Assembly (NCBI GenBank): GCA_012274445.1
Contig: JAAROD010000054.1
Location: 186,001-250,000 of the forward strand
Length of the DNA stretch: 64,000 nucleotides
From: Sclerotiophoma versabilis
Lineage: Eukaryota; Ascomycota; Dothideomycetes; Pleosporales; Didymellaceae
Direction of reading: 5' to 3'
The position numbers were made by a program, and so were the translations under genes. Below are positions 11,173 through 24,011 of this stretch, one piece after another. The stretch's first letter is position 1, and each line of letters begins with the position of its first letter. The notes beneath the pieces are model-generated. The model was not told the DNA's origin and searched no databases. It saw only the letters and a list, made by a program, of their open reading frames with translations.

Positions 11173-14100
11173 CTACAACGGGGGACTCTCAGGCCGATCA
11201 ATCGCCAGGCCAAAGTAGTAATCCGTGAGTGCGTTCATCTCATCGCCAAAAGTCGTATCCGTATCCTCCAATCGCTCCAAATATGCTTCTTTCCCAAATC
11301 TCTTCAGCACCGGCACATCAAGAGGCGCATAAGCCATCTCAGGCTCTTGGTCGCACTGATAGCCCAGAGCACCAATGTCCCAAACTCCTCCGCACGAATC
11401 GCAGTCAAGTGCTGCACTAGATCCTGTGATGTAGCTTACTCCACCGCATCGGAAACACGTGAACGAGCATCGCTCGCAGAGAGCTGTGTTTTCGGCGTTT
11501 GTAGATGGTATAGCTGGGCGACTGCAGTACATGCATTTTGACTTGCCTGGAATGATACGTCGGGTCTCATCAAGCCACTGTCGGCGCAGTTCGTCAGGTA
11601 TGCGGTCCTTACTACGTCCTGAGTCCCCAACTTCCTCATAAGTGGTTGTGTTAATGTTGTCTACACACCCAGGTAAGTCGCATTGTGGTCCATTCCCCGT
11701 AGCCATGTTCCTCTGGAACATAAAAGCCTTGTCGCGCAAGGACTGTGTGTAAAAGTCTTCGCTTCGATCGAATGGTCCATTGTAGTTGGGCCCTTGAAGG
11801 ACTTGTTGTTTTGGGAAGCCACCCATCAGTGCAAGCTGTAGCTGACCTGATTCAAGCCACTCCCATGCTTCTGTATCTGCAGTATCTGTAGGTGTAGGCG
11901 ACGCTGTATTGGCAGTTTTGCCCGCCGTAGGTTCTTCGTAGGCGTCTCTGTCGAGATAAGGATGATACTGAAGCTTGTCTGCGTCTTTGAGTGCAACGTC
12001 TCCTCTGCCAACTTCGAGAACATTAGCGGTACCATTCACTTCGCCGAGAACCAGCTTGCTGCAGTCAGCAGTGAAGGCGCCAGACATGATACCGGAATTA
12101 GTGGTGATCAGGTCTTTCATAAAAGTGTCTTCTTGGGACTGAGTGACGTCCCAAACTTTGACAACGCCGTCTGATGAGCCCGAGTAGAGCCTCCTTGTGT
12201 TTTGGCCCCACGAGAGGAAGCGGACTCCAGTATCCGTCCTCTCATGAGGTACGCCATCCTGTAAAGGCATCAGAGAACTGCCATGATCCAGGGTGTAGAG
12301 TAAGCTATTAGGCCTGCGAAGGTCCCAGACATAGGAACGCCCATCAGTGCACCCAGCTGCGAACAAATGTTCATCGTAAGGACTGTGCTGTGTTAGCCTG
12401 AGCGTGGAATGTGTTTGTATAATATGATTGGACTTACCACCAGACAATGTCATTCATATCGAATGCCTTACACTCAAGCTCGATTGGGCATGTGAACTTG
12501 ATGTCAGACCCCCCCTTTGTTTCTTTCGCGGAATAGAAGCGTACTACTGAACGAGTACCTCTGTTGACATTACCATTTGCAACGCATCCTACGGCAAAGA
12601 GGCCTTGACGTCTCGGCGCCAGACTGAAGGTGACGTCAAAGACATTACGACTGGAGCCATGAACCTGGAGAGCCGCCTGGGTCTCCACATCCCATAAACA
12701 GATATCACCTGATGTATCCAAGCCACTATCCTCACGCATATTGGCACCAAAGCCTGCGAGTAGCCATCGACCAGTGGGATCGAACTTGAGTGCATTCGCA
12801 GACATGTTAAGGTCAGGACGACTCAAGGCTTTGACAGAAGCGAAGTTCTTGACATCAGGTACCCAGTCCTGGTTGTAGATAGATTCCTCATCGAATCTCA
12901 CAAGCTTGATCGATTTATCGGTCGTTCGCTTTGTCGCAGTTGCAATAATACCAGGAGCGCTTTGGTTTACAGCCAGAACATCCACTGGCGCCCTGTGCTG
13001 TAGCTGGCGCAGCATTGGTGGTTGTCTGGAGCCTGTTGTCACGTCCCAGATGCAGATCGACTTGTCGTAGCCGGCAGAGTACATCAAGTTCCCAAACGGA
13101 GAGAAGGCAACCGAACTTACAGTGGTGTATAGCTTAGGATCTTGTGACACATACATAGCGTGTGTCGAGTTAACACCAGCCTCAGTCTTGGGGCGTACTA
13201 TGATGTGTTCTCCTAATTCATGGATGTTGCCATTGGTAGTGTCGCCGTACATGAGCACGTTGGGCCTATTGTACTGCATAGAGTCCGAATCGGTGACCGC
13301 AACGGCGCCTGCTGCGAAGTATTCACCACCAGGGGACCAGGCTACAGTATGGATATCGCTCGAAGCTCCGGTCCAGGTAAACTTGGGTCCCAAGGTGTCC
13401 ATCAGCTCATTCTTCAACTGGTAGGTGAGCGGTGTTGACGCCGTCTTCCAGCCCCTCCTGGTTTGGAGCCCGAGCTCACGCTGACGAACCACACACGGTA
13501 TAGAGTCCTTCTGAATACTGCTGAAATTTGATCTTCGCTTCGTTAACGCAAACCGCTGTATCTGGGGCATGTCTGACACCTTCCCTGCAGCGGCATCTTC
13601 GAGGAAAGACGTTATGCTCTGAGCATCGCGAGATCGAAGATGTTGACCGATCTCGTAGGCCAGTCTATGTAGCTTCGGCGCAGCGAGGTCTTTGAGAACT
13701 GCTCGCAGGTGCCGTCGATACGTGCTGTGGCGAGATTGACGTCCTAGAGGAACGGTTTTCGCAATAACGCTTTCCACTGTCCGTAGCTCTGCTGGGCTGA
13801 AGTCCACGTGCAAAACGGCGCCTTGCCAGTCCTGTATGTTCTCTCGCTCCCATATCCACTCTTGGGTCTCGTCGCGCATTGCAAGACGTTGCGTCGATGA
13901 TAAGTACGGCACACGCTCTTGGTGGTCATTCTGCCAACCTCCATGTGTAGACAACCCAAATTGTGCGTCTTTGAAATGAAAGTTCACGTCAAGAGGTCTA
14001 GAGTGGGTCTTGGTGCTCGCATCTGTGGTCACAAGAGTTCTGTCTGTCGGTGATTCTGAGCGTATGGGCGCTTCAATATTCGGAATGGGGCGAAACTTGA

Positions 14101-15694
14101 TATTCTCGTCGCCCGTCCATTCCTCGAAGCTGCCTTCTGTGGTTCTCAACTTCGGCCATGTGTAGTTGACAGGAGGGGCACGTCGCGTCCTCTGCCTTTG
14201 AGGCGCTGAATCTGTGCCAGAGGAGTCATCATGCCTGAACACCGTCTGTGGCCTACCAAAATTGCTTTTGCGCGGTACTTTATTGACGTTTGAACCAGTG
14301 ATCTGTCGGTAGGTTCTAGGCCTTTCGGTGTTGGCGTGCACCGTGACCCAGTCAATTGTCGCTTCTGCAGCGAATCTAGGAGGCAGATTCAATGTTGGCG
14401 GGTCTCGCGTACGGTCTCGCTTGTTCAGTGTCTGCGAATAGCGTGATTGCAACTGGACATAGCTGCGTCCCGGTATGTCTCTCGCAAACTCTTTTGTGAT
14501 ATCAGTCCATTTGAGCCCCTTCACTTCCTTCAAGAAAATGAGAAGATGATCTGCCCTCTCGGTAGCACTTCCTGAACTGGTCTCGTTTGACGGTCCGGTT
14601 GGAATTGGAATAGGCGGCGATGCAGATGTGGAGATTCGGGGTGGCGTACAAGTTTGCTGTATTCTACGAGGGGTCGGTTGTCGCACAGGAAGCTCAGAGA
14701 TGGCACTGTTTCCATAGGCGTGTTCCATATCATCGACAGCAAGTGCGGACTCTGGAGGCAAAGATGGGAGTGGTGGCTGTTGTGCTGAGGCGGTTGTTGC
14801 AGGCATGATTCTAGGAGGAGAAGGCGCGACAATGTCCACCTCGTCACCCTCAAGCGGGTCCGAGTCAATCAGCATGGCTGACACGCTTTCTGGAGTTGTC
14901 AGACCAGGGCTGGGAAGGCCTATTCTGACGTCGTCTTGAGGCAGGCGACCGATGTTCAGCGGGCGAGCAGCTTGTGCAGGCACATCGTAGAGGAAAGTCA
15001 TGGACGAGCCCGAGGGCTTGAGGGTTGAGTTCATGTAGTGAACTGACGGCGCCCCGTTCATTATGTTGAGCTTTGCGCCCAGGTTGGTATTCCGACTGGT
15101 TGTGACAGCACTGTGCGCCTGCGAAGAGGTCATAGCAGCATGTTTCCTCGATTGCTGCACGCCACTACGCCCAGAAGGTTGTGTTTCCGCACCATGCTCC
15201 CCACCTTCTTCTTGCCTGCTGGGTGTAGACAGCTTCCTCCTCTTTGCGCTGTGCACTGAATTTTGTGGTCCTTTCGCGCTGCCTATTGTTGAAGGGTGCG
15301 GCTGAACATAGCCTTTCGAGGTTGATGCGTTGCGCCTCATGCTTGCGGACGTTGTGACAGTTGACAGTCTGCTCGAGCGGACGGGTGTAGACGAGCTACT
15401 TGGTGTATGAACATCTCGCCAGGTGAGGTCCACATATTGTCTAGGCTCAACCCTGGGGGTGCTGCCTGGAAGTGGCACTGCGGTAGTAGATGGTCGCGCC
15501 GTAGGTGTCGCGGCTTTGGAAGGTCGAGAGGTACGAGGTAAAGGGATAGGTGCAGCTTTCGAGGCCACCGCGGCGGTACGAGAGTAGACGATCCCGCCAT
15601 CATCGCTATCCAAGTCGGAGTCTAATGTCAGGTCTACCACTTCTGGCGCCCTGGTCTTGTCGCTGTGCCTGTCAGTAGCTGTTGCCCGAAACAA
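11173..15694 (-). CDS. WD40-repeat protein with SANT/Myb-like segment and Cys-rich C-terminal segment
   Basis: Two exons, 15694-12438 and 12382-11173, join across a 55-nt intron (GTAAGT donor, CAG acceptor) to give about 1488 aa. The first 350 residues are low-complexity. Around residues 380-430 is a SANT/Myb-like stretch with the motif GLKWTDITKEF followed by GRSYVQLQSRYSQTL. The second half carries WD40 blades ending in WD (for example SICIWDV, DICLWDV, SYVWDLR, VVKVWDV); the intron falls inside a blade. Near the C-terminus is a cluster of CxxC pairs (CMYC, CERC, CFRC, CDSC) that looks like a zinc-binding fold. WD40 proteins of this kind often serve as substrate receptors of cullin-DDB1 ligases; Raf1/DIM-9 of heterochromatin assembly is a possible match, but this is inference. 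It diverges from the permease gene. Confidence 0.8.
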
Positions 15695-17101
15695 CGAAGA
15701 GCAAAATAGTCCGGTGCGGTACGATTATACTAGCAGATCGCTAGAGCAAGACGGGCGAAGGGACAACTTGCCTCAGGGTCATCAGAGGCAGACGAGCGCA
15801 TCGACGCGTCCTTGCAGTTGACCGTGTTTGTCGCCTAAAGTGGTTGCAGAGCGGCCCGCGTTACTGGCGGCATGTGGGGTCACACTAGCGTGTCGAGCTC
15901 AACCCCAAACACTCATCTTCACCCTGACAGTCACCATATAACATGATCGAACTGTCTCTCAGTTCGAGGACTAAGACGCAAGGCACGTGATGCTACGTTT
16001 GCTGATAAAGGAACCCCTTCGTCGTTCCACTATGAGCACTCATCTCCAAGACAAGAACACCCCGATAACAGCAGCTACGACCGTCAGCATCACTACCTTG
16101 CTGTCTGTCGAATGCCACCAGCCTAACGTATGCTATCCTTTCTGCTGCAATGCATTCACATACATCTTCAATCCCGCTTATCAAGTGAGTTTGCTTGTTG
16201 GTCGACACCCCAGCCTGGGTTGTGAATGAAACAGCGACCTCGACTTCAATCCTTCGGCTGTCAGGAAGAAACTCGTCTTCATCGACTTGCACTTGTGATG
16301 GTTCTCAGCTATTCTCCAATACAGAGACAGACTCACAACGGTACCCGCAAGTCTTCAGCCCACCGTTGTCCAAAAAGGGTAAACTTATTCGCTAATGCTT
16401 GAATTTGCTTTCCGGGGCAAGATCTCGCGGCGACAGTACAACGGAGCACTACGACTTATCTTTTAAAGATGCTCCACACTGACCACCGCAATAGCAGAAG
16501 ATACGAAGTCGCACCTTCCGACAATCGGCCGCGCTGGCGGTAACCTGACGCGGCCCCGGATGACGCATCTGGCGTTCATGGCTTGACTCGGTGACAGGTC
16601 CAATTTGACAACAGCGCCGTATCAAGCTCTCGCTCTCCAATCAGTCTTGCCATCTTATCTTGGCTTTCTGAATAATACCGAGGTCTTATCGAAGCTTTGA
16701 TCGCAGATGTCGAGCTTCAAATACACGCTCTTGTCGCGTGTCGCGCATCCATTAAAGATCCGCTTTGTCACGTTATTTCCTGGATCGCACCAGTGACCAA
16801 TCTTTGGGAGACTCGCGCTGCCTCCACATCGGCCATTTAGCTCCCTAAATCAGCCGCATCCCGAACCCACACCAGAGCCCTGCTCTCGTGGGCTCCCACT
16901 GCTTCCCCGCAGCTGAGTATTTCGCGATCTTCCGAGTGCGAGTCCTTCCCTCTTTCAGACGCATACATAGTCTGACCGTTCGCTCAGACTACGACATCAC
17001 ATCCTCCACACCTGCGCCTTGTCGCAAAACAACACGTCGCGTTGTAAGGGCAGAGTCAGCAGCGCAGCAGCGCCTAGAAAGAGATAGTCGAAGCCGACAA
17101 G
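15695..17101. other. Divergent promoter region, WD40 gene and permease gene
   Basis: About 1.4 kb between two divergent start codons. Small open frames (15987-16229 plus, 15993-16292 minus) overlap each other and carry no family motif. C/T-rich stretches lie just before 17102 on the plus strand. I see no gene. Confidence 0.55.
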
Positions 17102-18955
17102 ATGGATGCAAATAAACGAAGCATGAGCATCACGCAAACGGGCGCGGGGAGAAAGGCGTCGGTTGCCAGCGCCAGCAAGGACCCCAGCGCAGATGCAGCG
17201 CTCGCGAAAATGGGATATGCGAGCGAACTGCCGCGGAATCTGAGCATGTTGAGTGTGTTGGGACTGTAAGTACCTTTCTCTTCGATTTGCGTTCTACGAT
17301 CTGCAACCCCCCCCCCCCCCCCCAAAACGCTCGGGAACTCCGATATTGTTCAAATAGAATGGCTGCAAAAATACAACCATCACCGACCGAATTGCTCACT
17401 AACGCTCTCCAGCTCTTTCGCCATCATGGCTGTACCCTTCGGCCTATCGACAACAATGTACATCACCCTCACCGACGGGCAATCCGTCACCATCCTGTGG
17501 GGTTGGATCCTAGTGTCACTCATATCCCTCTGCATCGCAGCCTCTTTGGCCGAAATCTGCGCCGTCTACCCGACCGCAGGCGGCGTATACTACTGGTCGG
17601 CCATGCTCTCCACGCGACAATGGGCACCCATCACATCCTGGGTAACAGGATGGTTAACACTCGTCGGCAACTGGACCGTCACACTGTCGATAAACTTCTC
17701 CGGTGGCCAGTTGATTCTCAGCGCGATTACGCTATGGAACGAAGACTTTGTGCCGAACCAGTGGCAGACGGTGCTTATGTTCTGGGCTGTCATGCTGATT
17801 TGTATGGGCGTCAATGTGTTTGGCGCAAAGTACTTGGATTTGATTAACAAAATCTGCATTTACTGGACGGCGAGCAGTGTTGTTATCATCATGATCACGC
17901 TGCTCACAATGGCGGATGTTAAGCGGGATGCAGATTTTGTATTTACGCACTACGATGCGAGCGCGAGTGGATGGTGAGTCGATCTCAGTTCTCACAACAT
18001 GCAATACCGGAACCAGAAGCTAACAGCTCCCAGGCCAAGCGGATGGGCCTTCTTTGTCGGCTTGCTGCAGGGCGCATACGTGCTCACAGGCTACGGCATG
18101 GTGGCCGCTATGTGCGAGGAAGTACAGAACCCCGAACGCGAAGTGCCGAAAGCCATCGTGCTCTCCGTCGCCGCCGCAGGAGTAACAGGCGTCATCTACC
18201 TAATCCCACTATTGTTCGTGCTGCCAGACGTCCAACTCCTCCTGCAAGTCGCAAACGGGCAGCCAATCGGGCTACTATTCAAGACGGTAACGGGGTCCGC
18301 AGCCGGCGGCTTTGGGCTACTGTTTCTGATTCTGGGAATTCTATTCTTCGCAGGCATCGGTGCGCTCACCGCCGCGTCGCGGTGCACCTATGCGTTTGCG
18401 CGCGACGGCGCAATCCCCGGGTCCAGGATCTGGAAAAAAGTGTCCAAGAAATACGATATCCCGCTTGCGGCGCTCGCGCTGTCCACGTCGGTCGACTGCC
18501 TTCTCGGACTCATCTTCTTCGGCTCGTCGGCGGCGTTCAACTCCTTCACTGGCGTGGCTACCATCTGTCTGTCTGCTAGCTACGGCATGCCGATTCTAAT
18601 CTCGGTCATTCGCGGGCGCCAGGCCGTTAAGAATTCGGCATACTCGCTTGGCCGCTTCGGATACGCAATCAACATCGCAATGGTCATCTGGATTTGTCTG
18701 GCGTTGGTGCTGTTCTGCATGCCCGTGAGCTTGCCCGTCGAGCCGGCAACGATGAACTACGCAAGTGTGGTGTTTGCTGGGTTTGCAATGATCAGTCTGA
18801 TCTGGTATCTTATTCGAGGCAGGAAGGATTTCACTGGTCCTCCCGTGCCGCAAGATGTTGCGCCTGGTGAGGAGGTTGCGGTTGCCGGGTTGGCGGTGAT
18901 GGATAGTCAGCATGAGCGAAATGGAGACGTGGAGGCCAAGGGCGAGAAGCTCTAA
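17102..18955 (+). CDS. Amino acid/choline permease (APC superfamily, Uga4/Hnm1-like)
   Basis: Three exons, 17102-17265, 17413-17973 and 18034-18955, give 548 aa. The N-terminal tail has the typical lead-in MGYASELPRN followed by membrane span 1. About 12 hydrophobic segments are visible, with the conserved TM3-region motif EICAVYPTAGGVYYW and the loop GYGMVAAMCEEVQNPEREVP after TM6, both typical of the fungal amino acid/choline transporter subfamily that includes GABA permease Uga4 and choline permease Hnm1. The substrate cannot be read from sequence. Plasma membrane location is inferred. Intron 1 (147 nt) contains a 17-nt C run; intron 2 is 60 nt. The hydrophilic C-terminal tail ends VEAKGEKL. 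The gene is convergent with the chromodomain gene, with about 210 bases between stop codons. Confidence 0.9.
17307..17323. repeat. Poly-C tract inside permease intron 1
   Basis: About 17 consecutive C on the plus strand lie within the first intron of the permease gene, about 90 bases before its acceptor. A tract there could form unusual RNA structure or simply be a slippage product. The exact length is uncertain. Confidence 0.85.
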
Positions 18956-19168
18956 GCTGAAACGTTATGGCAACTGTCGAATGAAGAAATCACAAATCAG
19001 ATTTTCTATATACACAACGAGGCTCTCGTGATCATCATGTATGGAATGCGTCAACGACGCTGACTCTGCCAAAAGGCCTCTTAGGATTGGGTATCTAACG
19101 TTTCAAACTCCTTTGCGCCGCGAACTAGCCAGATCTTTCGAAAGGCTCCCAAGATCAATTTTCATGTC

Positions 19169-22100
19169 TTAGATTGATGTATGCTCAATTTCCTGAATCT
19201 CTTCTCTGGGTGAGATTTCCATAAACTCTTCGCCCAATGCTCCTTCTTCTGACCCAGCGTCTGGCGTCTTCTCTTTGGGACTCATGGCCCAGTCCAGAAA
19301 GTCAAACAAACTTTCCTTGCTTGCTTTGCTGAGCTCCTCGACACACTGCTCCGGTGTTATAACATCACCGATGTTATGTTTACTCGCCTTCCAATGCTGC
19401 GCACATGCTGCTTCGGGCTCACTATGCACAACGTAGAACTGACGGTAAGCGCGTCGCATGTCGGTGGACTGCAAGGCTGCATAGTACCCGATCATGTGGG
19501 TGTTGGCATCTTCTTGACTATGCTCTACGCGGTTGAAGTAGTCGAGAGGTGGTTGTTCAGCGATTTCACGGCGTTCAGAAAGGATAGGGTATTTATCTTC
19601 GACACGGCTGAGCGGCTCGAAAGGATGATCTTGTTCGATATAGTTGGTCGAGGTGAGCAGTTCGTAGAGTTCGGCCCGGCTGCAGGACAACGATCAGTGT
19701 GTAAACGTGTGAATGCTTTGACCAAGTCTTACCTTAGGTAGTCTGGGTTTCCCGCTGCAAGCTCCGACGAGTTGTTCTCGCACTCGAGATACAGATACTC
19801 CATCAGCTCGGGACGCACACAAAGTCGCCAGAGCAGGCACGCATCATGAACCTCCAGCCACGGCGAGACAGGTCCATCCAGGCTGCGCAGCTGCTCAATC
19901 TTGGCAAAGAAGAGCTTTACGATGCTCAATGCTAGCCGCGGCTTCTGCGCAAAGACGTCGTCGGTGATGTAAATAAAGCCACCGTGGGGAAAGATGCTGA
20001 TGCGATCATGTCGCAGCTCTGCTGGACCTGGATCCACGCCATCCTCGAAACAAGCAGGTGGCTGCAGACCCACAGACCACACGCGTATCCGCTGTTTGAG
20101 CACTTCGCCGAAACCGGGAAGCTCGATGTAGCTCTCAAAGTCTGGATGTGCCTGAGAGCGTTAGCGTACGTACGATACACTATGCCACTGAACGTACAAT
20201 GATGATGCCCGACTTATTCCTGGCTACATCTTCCCGGAATTGGCTCCATGCACCATCATACCAAAGGTTCGCAACCTTCACGTCGTGCATCAACAGCCAA
20301 CGCGTGATCAACTCAATTTCTTCTGGGTGTTCTTCAGGGTGATACAGCAGCATTGCCTGTCGTTGCAGCATGGTGTTATCACCTGGTATACCGGAGTTGA
20401 ACATCTCAACGACGTTCAAATTCCACAACTTCTCAATTTTACTTTTCAGTTGCGAGAATGTTGGGCCAGCTGTTACTTTTCTTGGCATAATATCTTGCAT
20501 CGTGTCGCTCACTACATCTACAGGCGGATGACTAGTAATGTCGACACTAGACATATCTGCGGAACGCGACGTGACCGCTCGTACAGGTGATTTGCTTTGA
20601 CCGTTCTGTAAGCTAGATGCCTCTGTTGGGTCTGTATGTCGAATCAGCAGACCGTAAAACTCTCTATGTTGGATTTTCTTCGTTTAAAAGGATGTGTGTT
20701 TTGGAACGCGTTGCCAAAGGACTGAGCGATTTCATTCCATGAAAATTTCTTACCATATTTTCGGAACCGGGGTAACCTCTTCGGATTGATTTGGTCGGGT
20801 TGGGAATTGTTGCCTGCACCAACACGTCTAACCCATCCAGTGTTTCTATGCGCGAATCTGCAATTCTCTGCTAATTTAGCACAGCCTACCGGTCCTTCCA
20901 ACCAGAAATAGCATGTTATAGGGGGATCGCCGTTCTTTGGTGCTAAAGAGTCGATCACAAAGCGGCGGGCGGGATTGTTAGAGCGGGCCGTTTCTGCACA
21001 ATCGATTTCCACGACCGGACCGCCCCCTTCCCCATATCGTGGGGCCCAACCAGTGTTCTTGTGGGCGAATCGACATTCTTGAGCTGTCTTACGACACCCT
21101 TCTTCGTTTCTTAGCCAAGACAGGCAGGTGACCGGTGGGTTACCATACTTTGGCTCTAGTTCGCTTCCCATTTGTTCGCGATGAAATCGAGGTATTTGAT
21201 TCGGATCTAGTGCTACAAGTGGGTCGAATGGTCTGCCATTGGGTGTGGCCCATCCGGTATTTTTATGAGCATACTCGCAAGCTTCTTCTGACTTTGAGCA
21301 ACCACACGGATCTCTCAACCAGGAGGAACATGTGATACTCTTGTTGGCTGGACTTCGTGAGCCAGGAGGTACTGTCTGGCCCGCCATATGTAGGCCTTGG
21401 TCGCTGCTGTTCGTTCGGAGCAAAGCGAGATTCGAGGTGCCTAGCTCAGTTCCGAGAGACTGACTGCGTGGCAGCTCTTGGGGGTTGATGGGCAAGGCTT
21501 GGTCATAGCTCATTCCAGGTGGAGCCCAGCCGGTGTTCCGGTGAGCGTACTTACATTCGTCGTCTGTCCTGGTGCAACCCCTCTCCGATCTCAGCCAGAA
21601 GGGGCACGTCACAGGAGGGTTGGCATACTTGGGAGGTCCACCACGAGGCCTTAAATTCGGGTCTATCCGTATCGGTTGAGCTTTGATGTCGTATTCTGGA
21701 TGCGCCCAGCCCGTGTTCCAATGGGCATACTTACACACTTCTTCGGACCTGACGCATCCGTGAGGATCTCTCAGCCAGAAGGAACAAGTGATTGGAGGGT
21801 CTTGGAACTTATACGGCAAGAGGTGCTGCGGAGTGTTCCGGACGGCCGCGGTGACAGATGTCTCAGGTAGATGCTTGATCTCAATCGGCCGTCCATTGTG
21901 TTCAGCCCATCCCGTATCTTCATGAGCATACAAGCACTCCTCCGCGGCTTTCTTGCATTGGCGCCCATTGTACCAGTAAAGACATGTGATTGGTGGCTTG
22001 CGATATTTCTGGGGTATCCGTCCTTCATAGTCACCTAGTCGGTACGGTTGACCTTGCGGATCAAACGCTCGGTGCATGAAACGACACTTCTGCGCACCGT

Positions 22101-23567
22101 AAGGGCAGTTCGAACTAAGCTTCCAGGCGTTGCACATCAACGGCACTTTGTCCGTCTCCCAGTCTGCGAGAGGTGCTATTTCTTGCCCAAGCCCTTGTCG
22201 TGGTCGATCATCTGGATCATCTTCCTGGACGCGACGATTTGTAATATCACGACGCCCGTAGGGATCATCACTTGGTCTCGATGCAGCCGGTTTGGGTAAC
22301 GTTGGTGGCGGGCCATTCACGAAGTTGAGCGCACTGAAGTCTGGTGTACCTTCGGCGCGAGATTTCTTCTCGGCAAGCCCTCTATATTTGAGTTTGTTGT
22401 AGTGACGGTCGGTCAACCACTCTTTCCTCTGCTTCTCCTTGGGTTGATCGATAAAATTGATCGCACGTGTAGTCTGCCTTTGTGGTGCGGTCCTGACGGC
22501 TCGCATAGCAGTTAGTTTTAATGGCGCGGCTTCTGCGGATTTTAATGTGGTTGAATTCTCGGTAGTACTACGATCCTTGTCCGCTGTTGGCTTTGTAGGA
22601 ATTGCAGATACCGTCAGACGCTGCTTCGACTTCTCCCAGACTGCGGATGTCTTCGACGCAATGTCCGAGGTAATGGTTGTCAGCTCTTTCGATTGTAGCA
22701 TGGGGCTGCCCATCGAGCTCCCTGCCGCACTTCGATCGGCTTTCCGTTGGGCTTTCTTCTTCCTCCATAGCTCACTCATCAAAGAGCCTTCCAAGGTCTG
22801 TACATCTGAATCTGATTCTTCCTCGGAAGAAGACTGCTGCAAAGGTACCTTGGGTGCGATAGGATGCTGCCATGTGCGTGAGAGACTATTGACTGATGAG
22901 GTTGAGACTAACGGCCTCTGATTCTCCACAAACAGACTGTCTTCTGCGCATGCCGGAGCTAAAGATTCTTCATCGCTACTGTCGTCGTCAGGAACCACTG
23001 TGCGGTTCCATTCTCGCAATCTGCGGCGTTTCTCTTCGCGCTTTGCGAGCTTTCTTGCTCTGGCAGCGTATGCCTTGTCCTGCGCCTTCGCGTAGGCCTC
23101 TGCGTTCTTCTCATTCTCGCGCTGAAATTCAGCTTTCCCAAGCTCCTGCTTGATTTGCTCCCATTTTGAGATGAGATCAGTGCCGTCCAGATTGATAGGA
23201 GGCTCCCAGGTACCCAATGCTCAGTCAGTATGCCTTGTCACAGTGGTGAAGCAGTGGGTGGTGCGTATGCACAGAAGCTGGATAACATATTGAAAAAAAG
23301 AAAAAAACTTACATCTGGTCGCCAGGTCAGCCATGGAGTTCTCGAACGTGCGTTGTAGACTTACTGGTCCAGTGGATAGTCTTCCCAGCTAACGAGGTAG
23401 CAATTCTCCTGTCCGGGAGCATCCGCTATGATACAGTTTGCATTATAAAACACCTCGTCTTCGTCGACGGCAGTAGAAGTCACGGATACAGCATCATCAG
23501 CGCCGTGGTCTTCAACGAGCTCATGCGGTGCGGACATGACCTCGCGCAGCAGAGCGAGGGCAGACAT
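19169..23567 (-). CDS. Chromodomain / seven-CCCH-finger protein with novel C-terminal region
   Basis: Assembled on the minus strand: exon 1 23567-23365; large exon from about 23202 to 20754; 20631-20198; 20151-19733; 19679-19169. Introns of 122, 46 and 53 nt have good GT-AG borders and keep frame. Exon 1 encodes the start of a chromodomain (FYNANCIIAD, then YLVSWEDYPLDQ); the large exon begins with TWEPPINL, the usual domain end. The join between them is unclear: one in-frame model uses a 28-nt exon at 23340-23313 and yields about 1347 aa. Residues after the chromodomain are charged and low-complexity. Then come seven CCCH fingers (C-x8/9-C-x6-C-x3-H), six ending in AHxNTGW or AHEDTGW. The C-terminal 400 residues match no family I can name; they include NLWYDGAWSQFRED and HPDFESYIELPGF. 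Chromodomains bind methylated histone H3, and CCCH arrays often bind RNA. A role in chromatin-linked RNA silencing, by analogy with Chp1, is inference. Confidence 0.75.
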
Positions 23568-24011
23568 GTTGATTGGCTGGAAGCAGAGAGGGCGGCATTG
23601 AGTCGACAAGTGCTCGCCGGTGCGCAGGGCTCGCCCAGGGGGGCCGGATGCGACTGCGACCTGTTTGCGCCTCTCACAATCGACCGTTCGAGCGAGGTGA
23701 AACAGTCGAGTTGAGTGGGAGATCGCCGCGATGCCGCTCTTGGAGAGCTCCAGCTCCAGGCTGAGATAGTCTAACGTTGGGGGGACGGTTAGCGCCGTTT
23801 TCGACTTGGCGCACCTGCCGCAGCTGTCTCCACGCAGTGCTTTGTCGAGGCAGGAGGCAGCCAGATCACCGCTCACAAACTACGTCGAGGCCCAGTCAAG
23901 CCTTGCACCGCCGACAGCACCGCACATCGACGACCTTCACCAGCCCCCCGTTTAGCACCAACTCACGGGCGCTCTTCCCCACTGCGCACTCCTCCCCCGC
24001 TCACCGCAGCC
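23568..24011. promoter_or_regulatory. Divergent promoter, chromodomain gene and Rab11 gene
   Basis: A 444-base interval separates the two start codons, so the core promoters must overlap or lie back to back. On the plus strand the last 100 bases before 24012 are C-rich (CACC and CCCC runs), a common trait of fungal 5' leaders. An open frame continues upstream of the chromodomain ATG to 23876, but its sequence there does not look like protein, so I set the start at 23567. Confidence 0.5.

Noticed and set aside
23568..23876. Upstream extension of the chromodomain reading frame
   Set aside because: The added residues do not look like conserved protein, and the ATG at 23567 gives a compact start close to the chromodomain.
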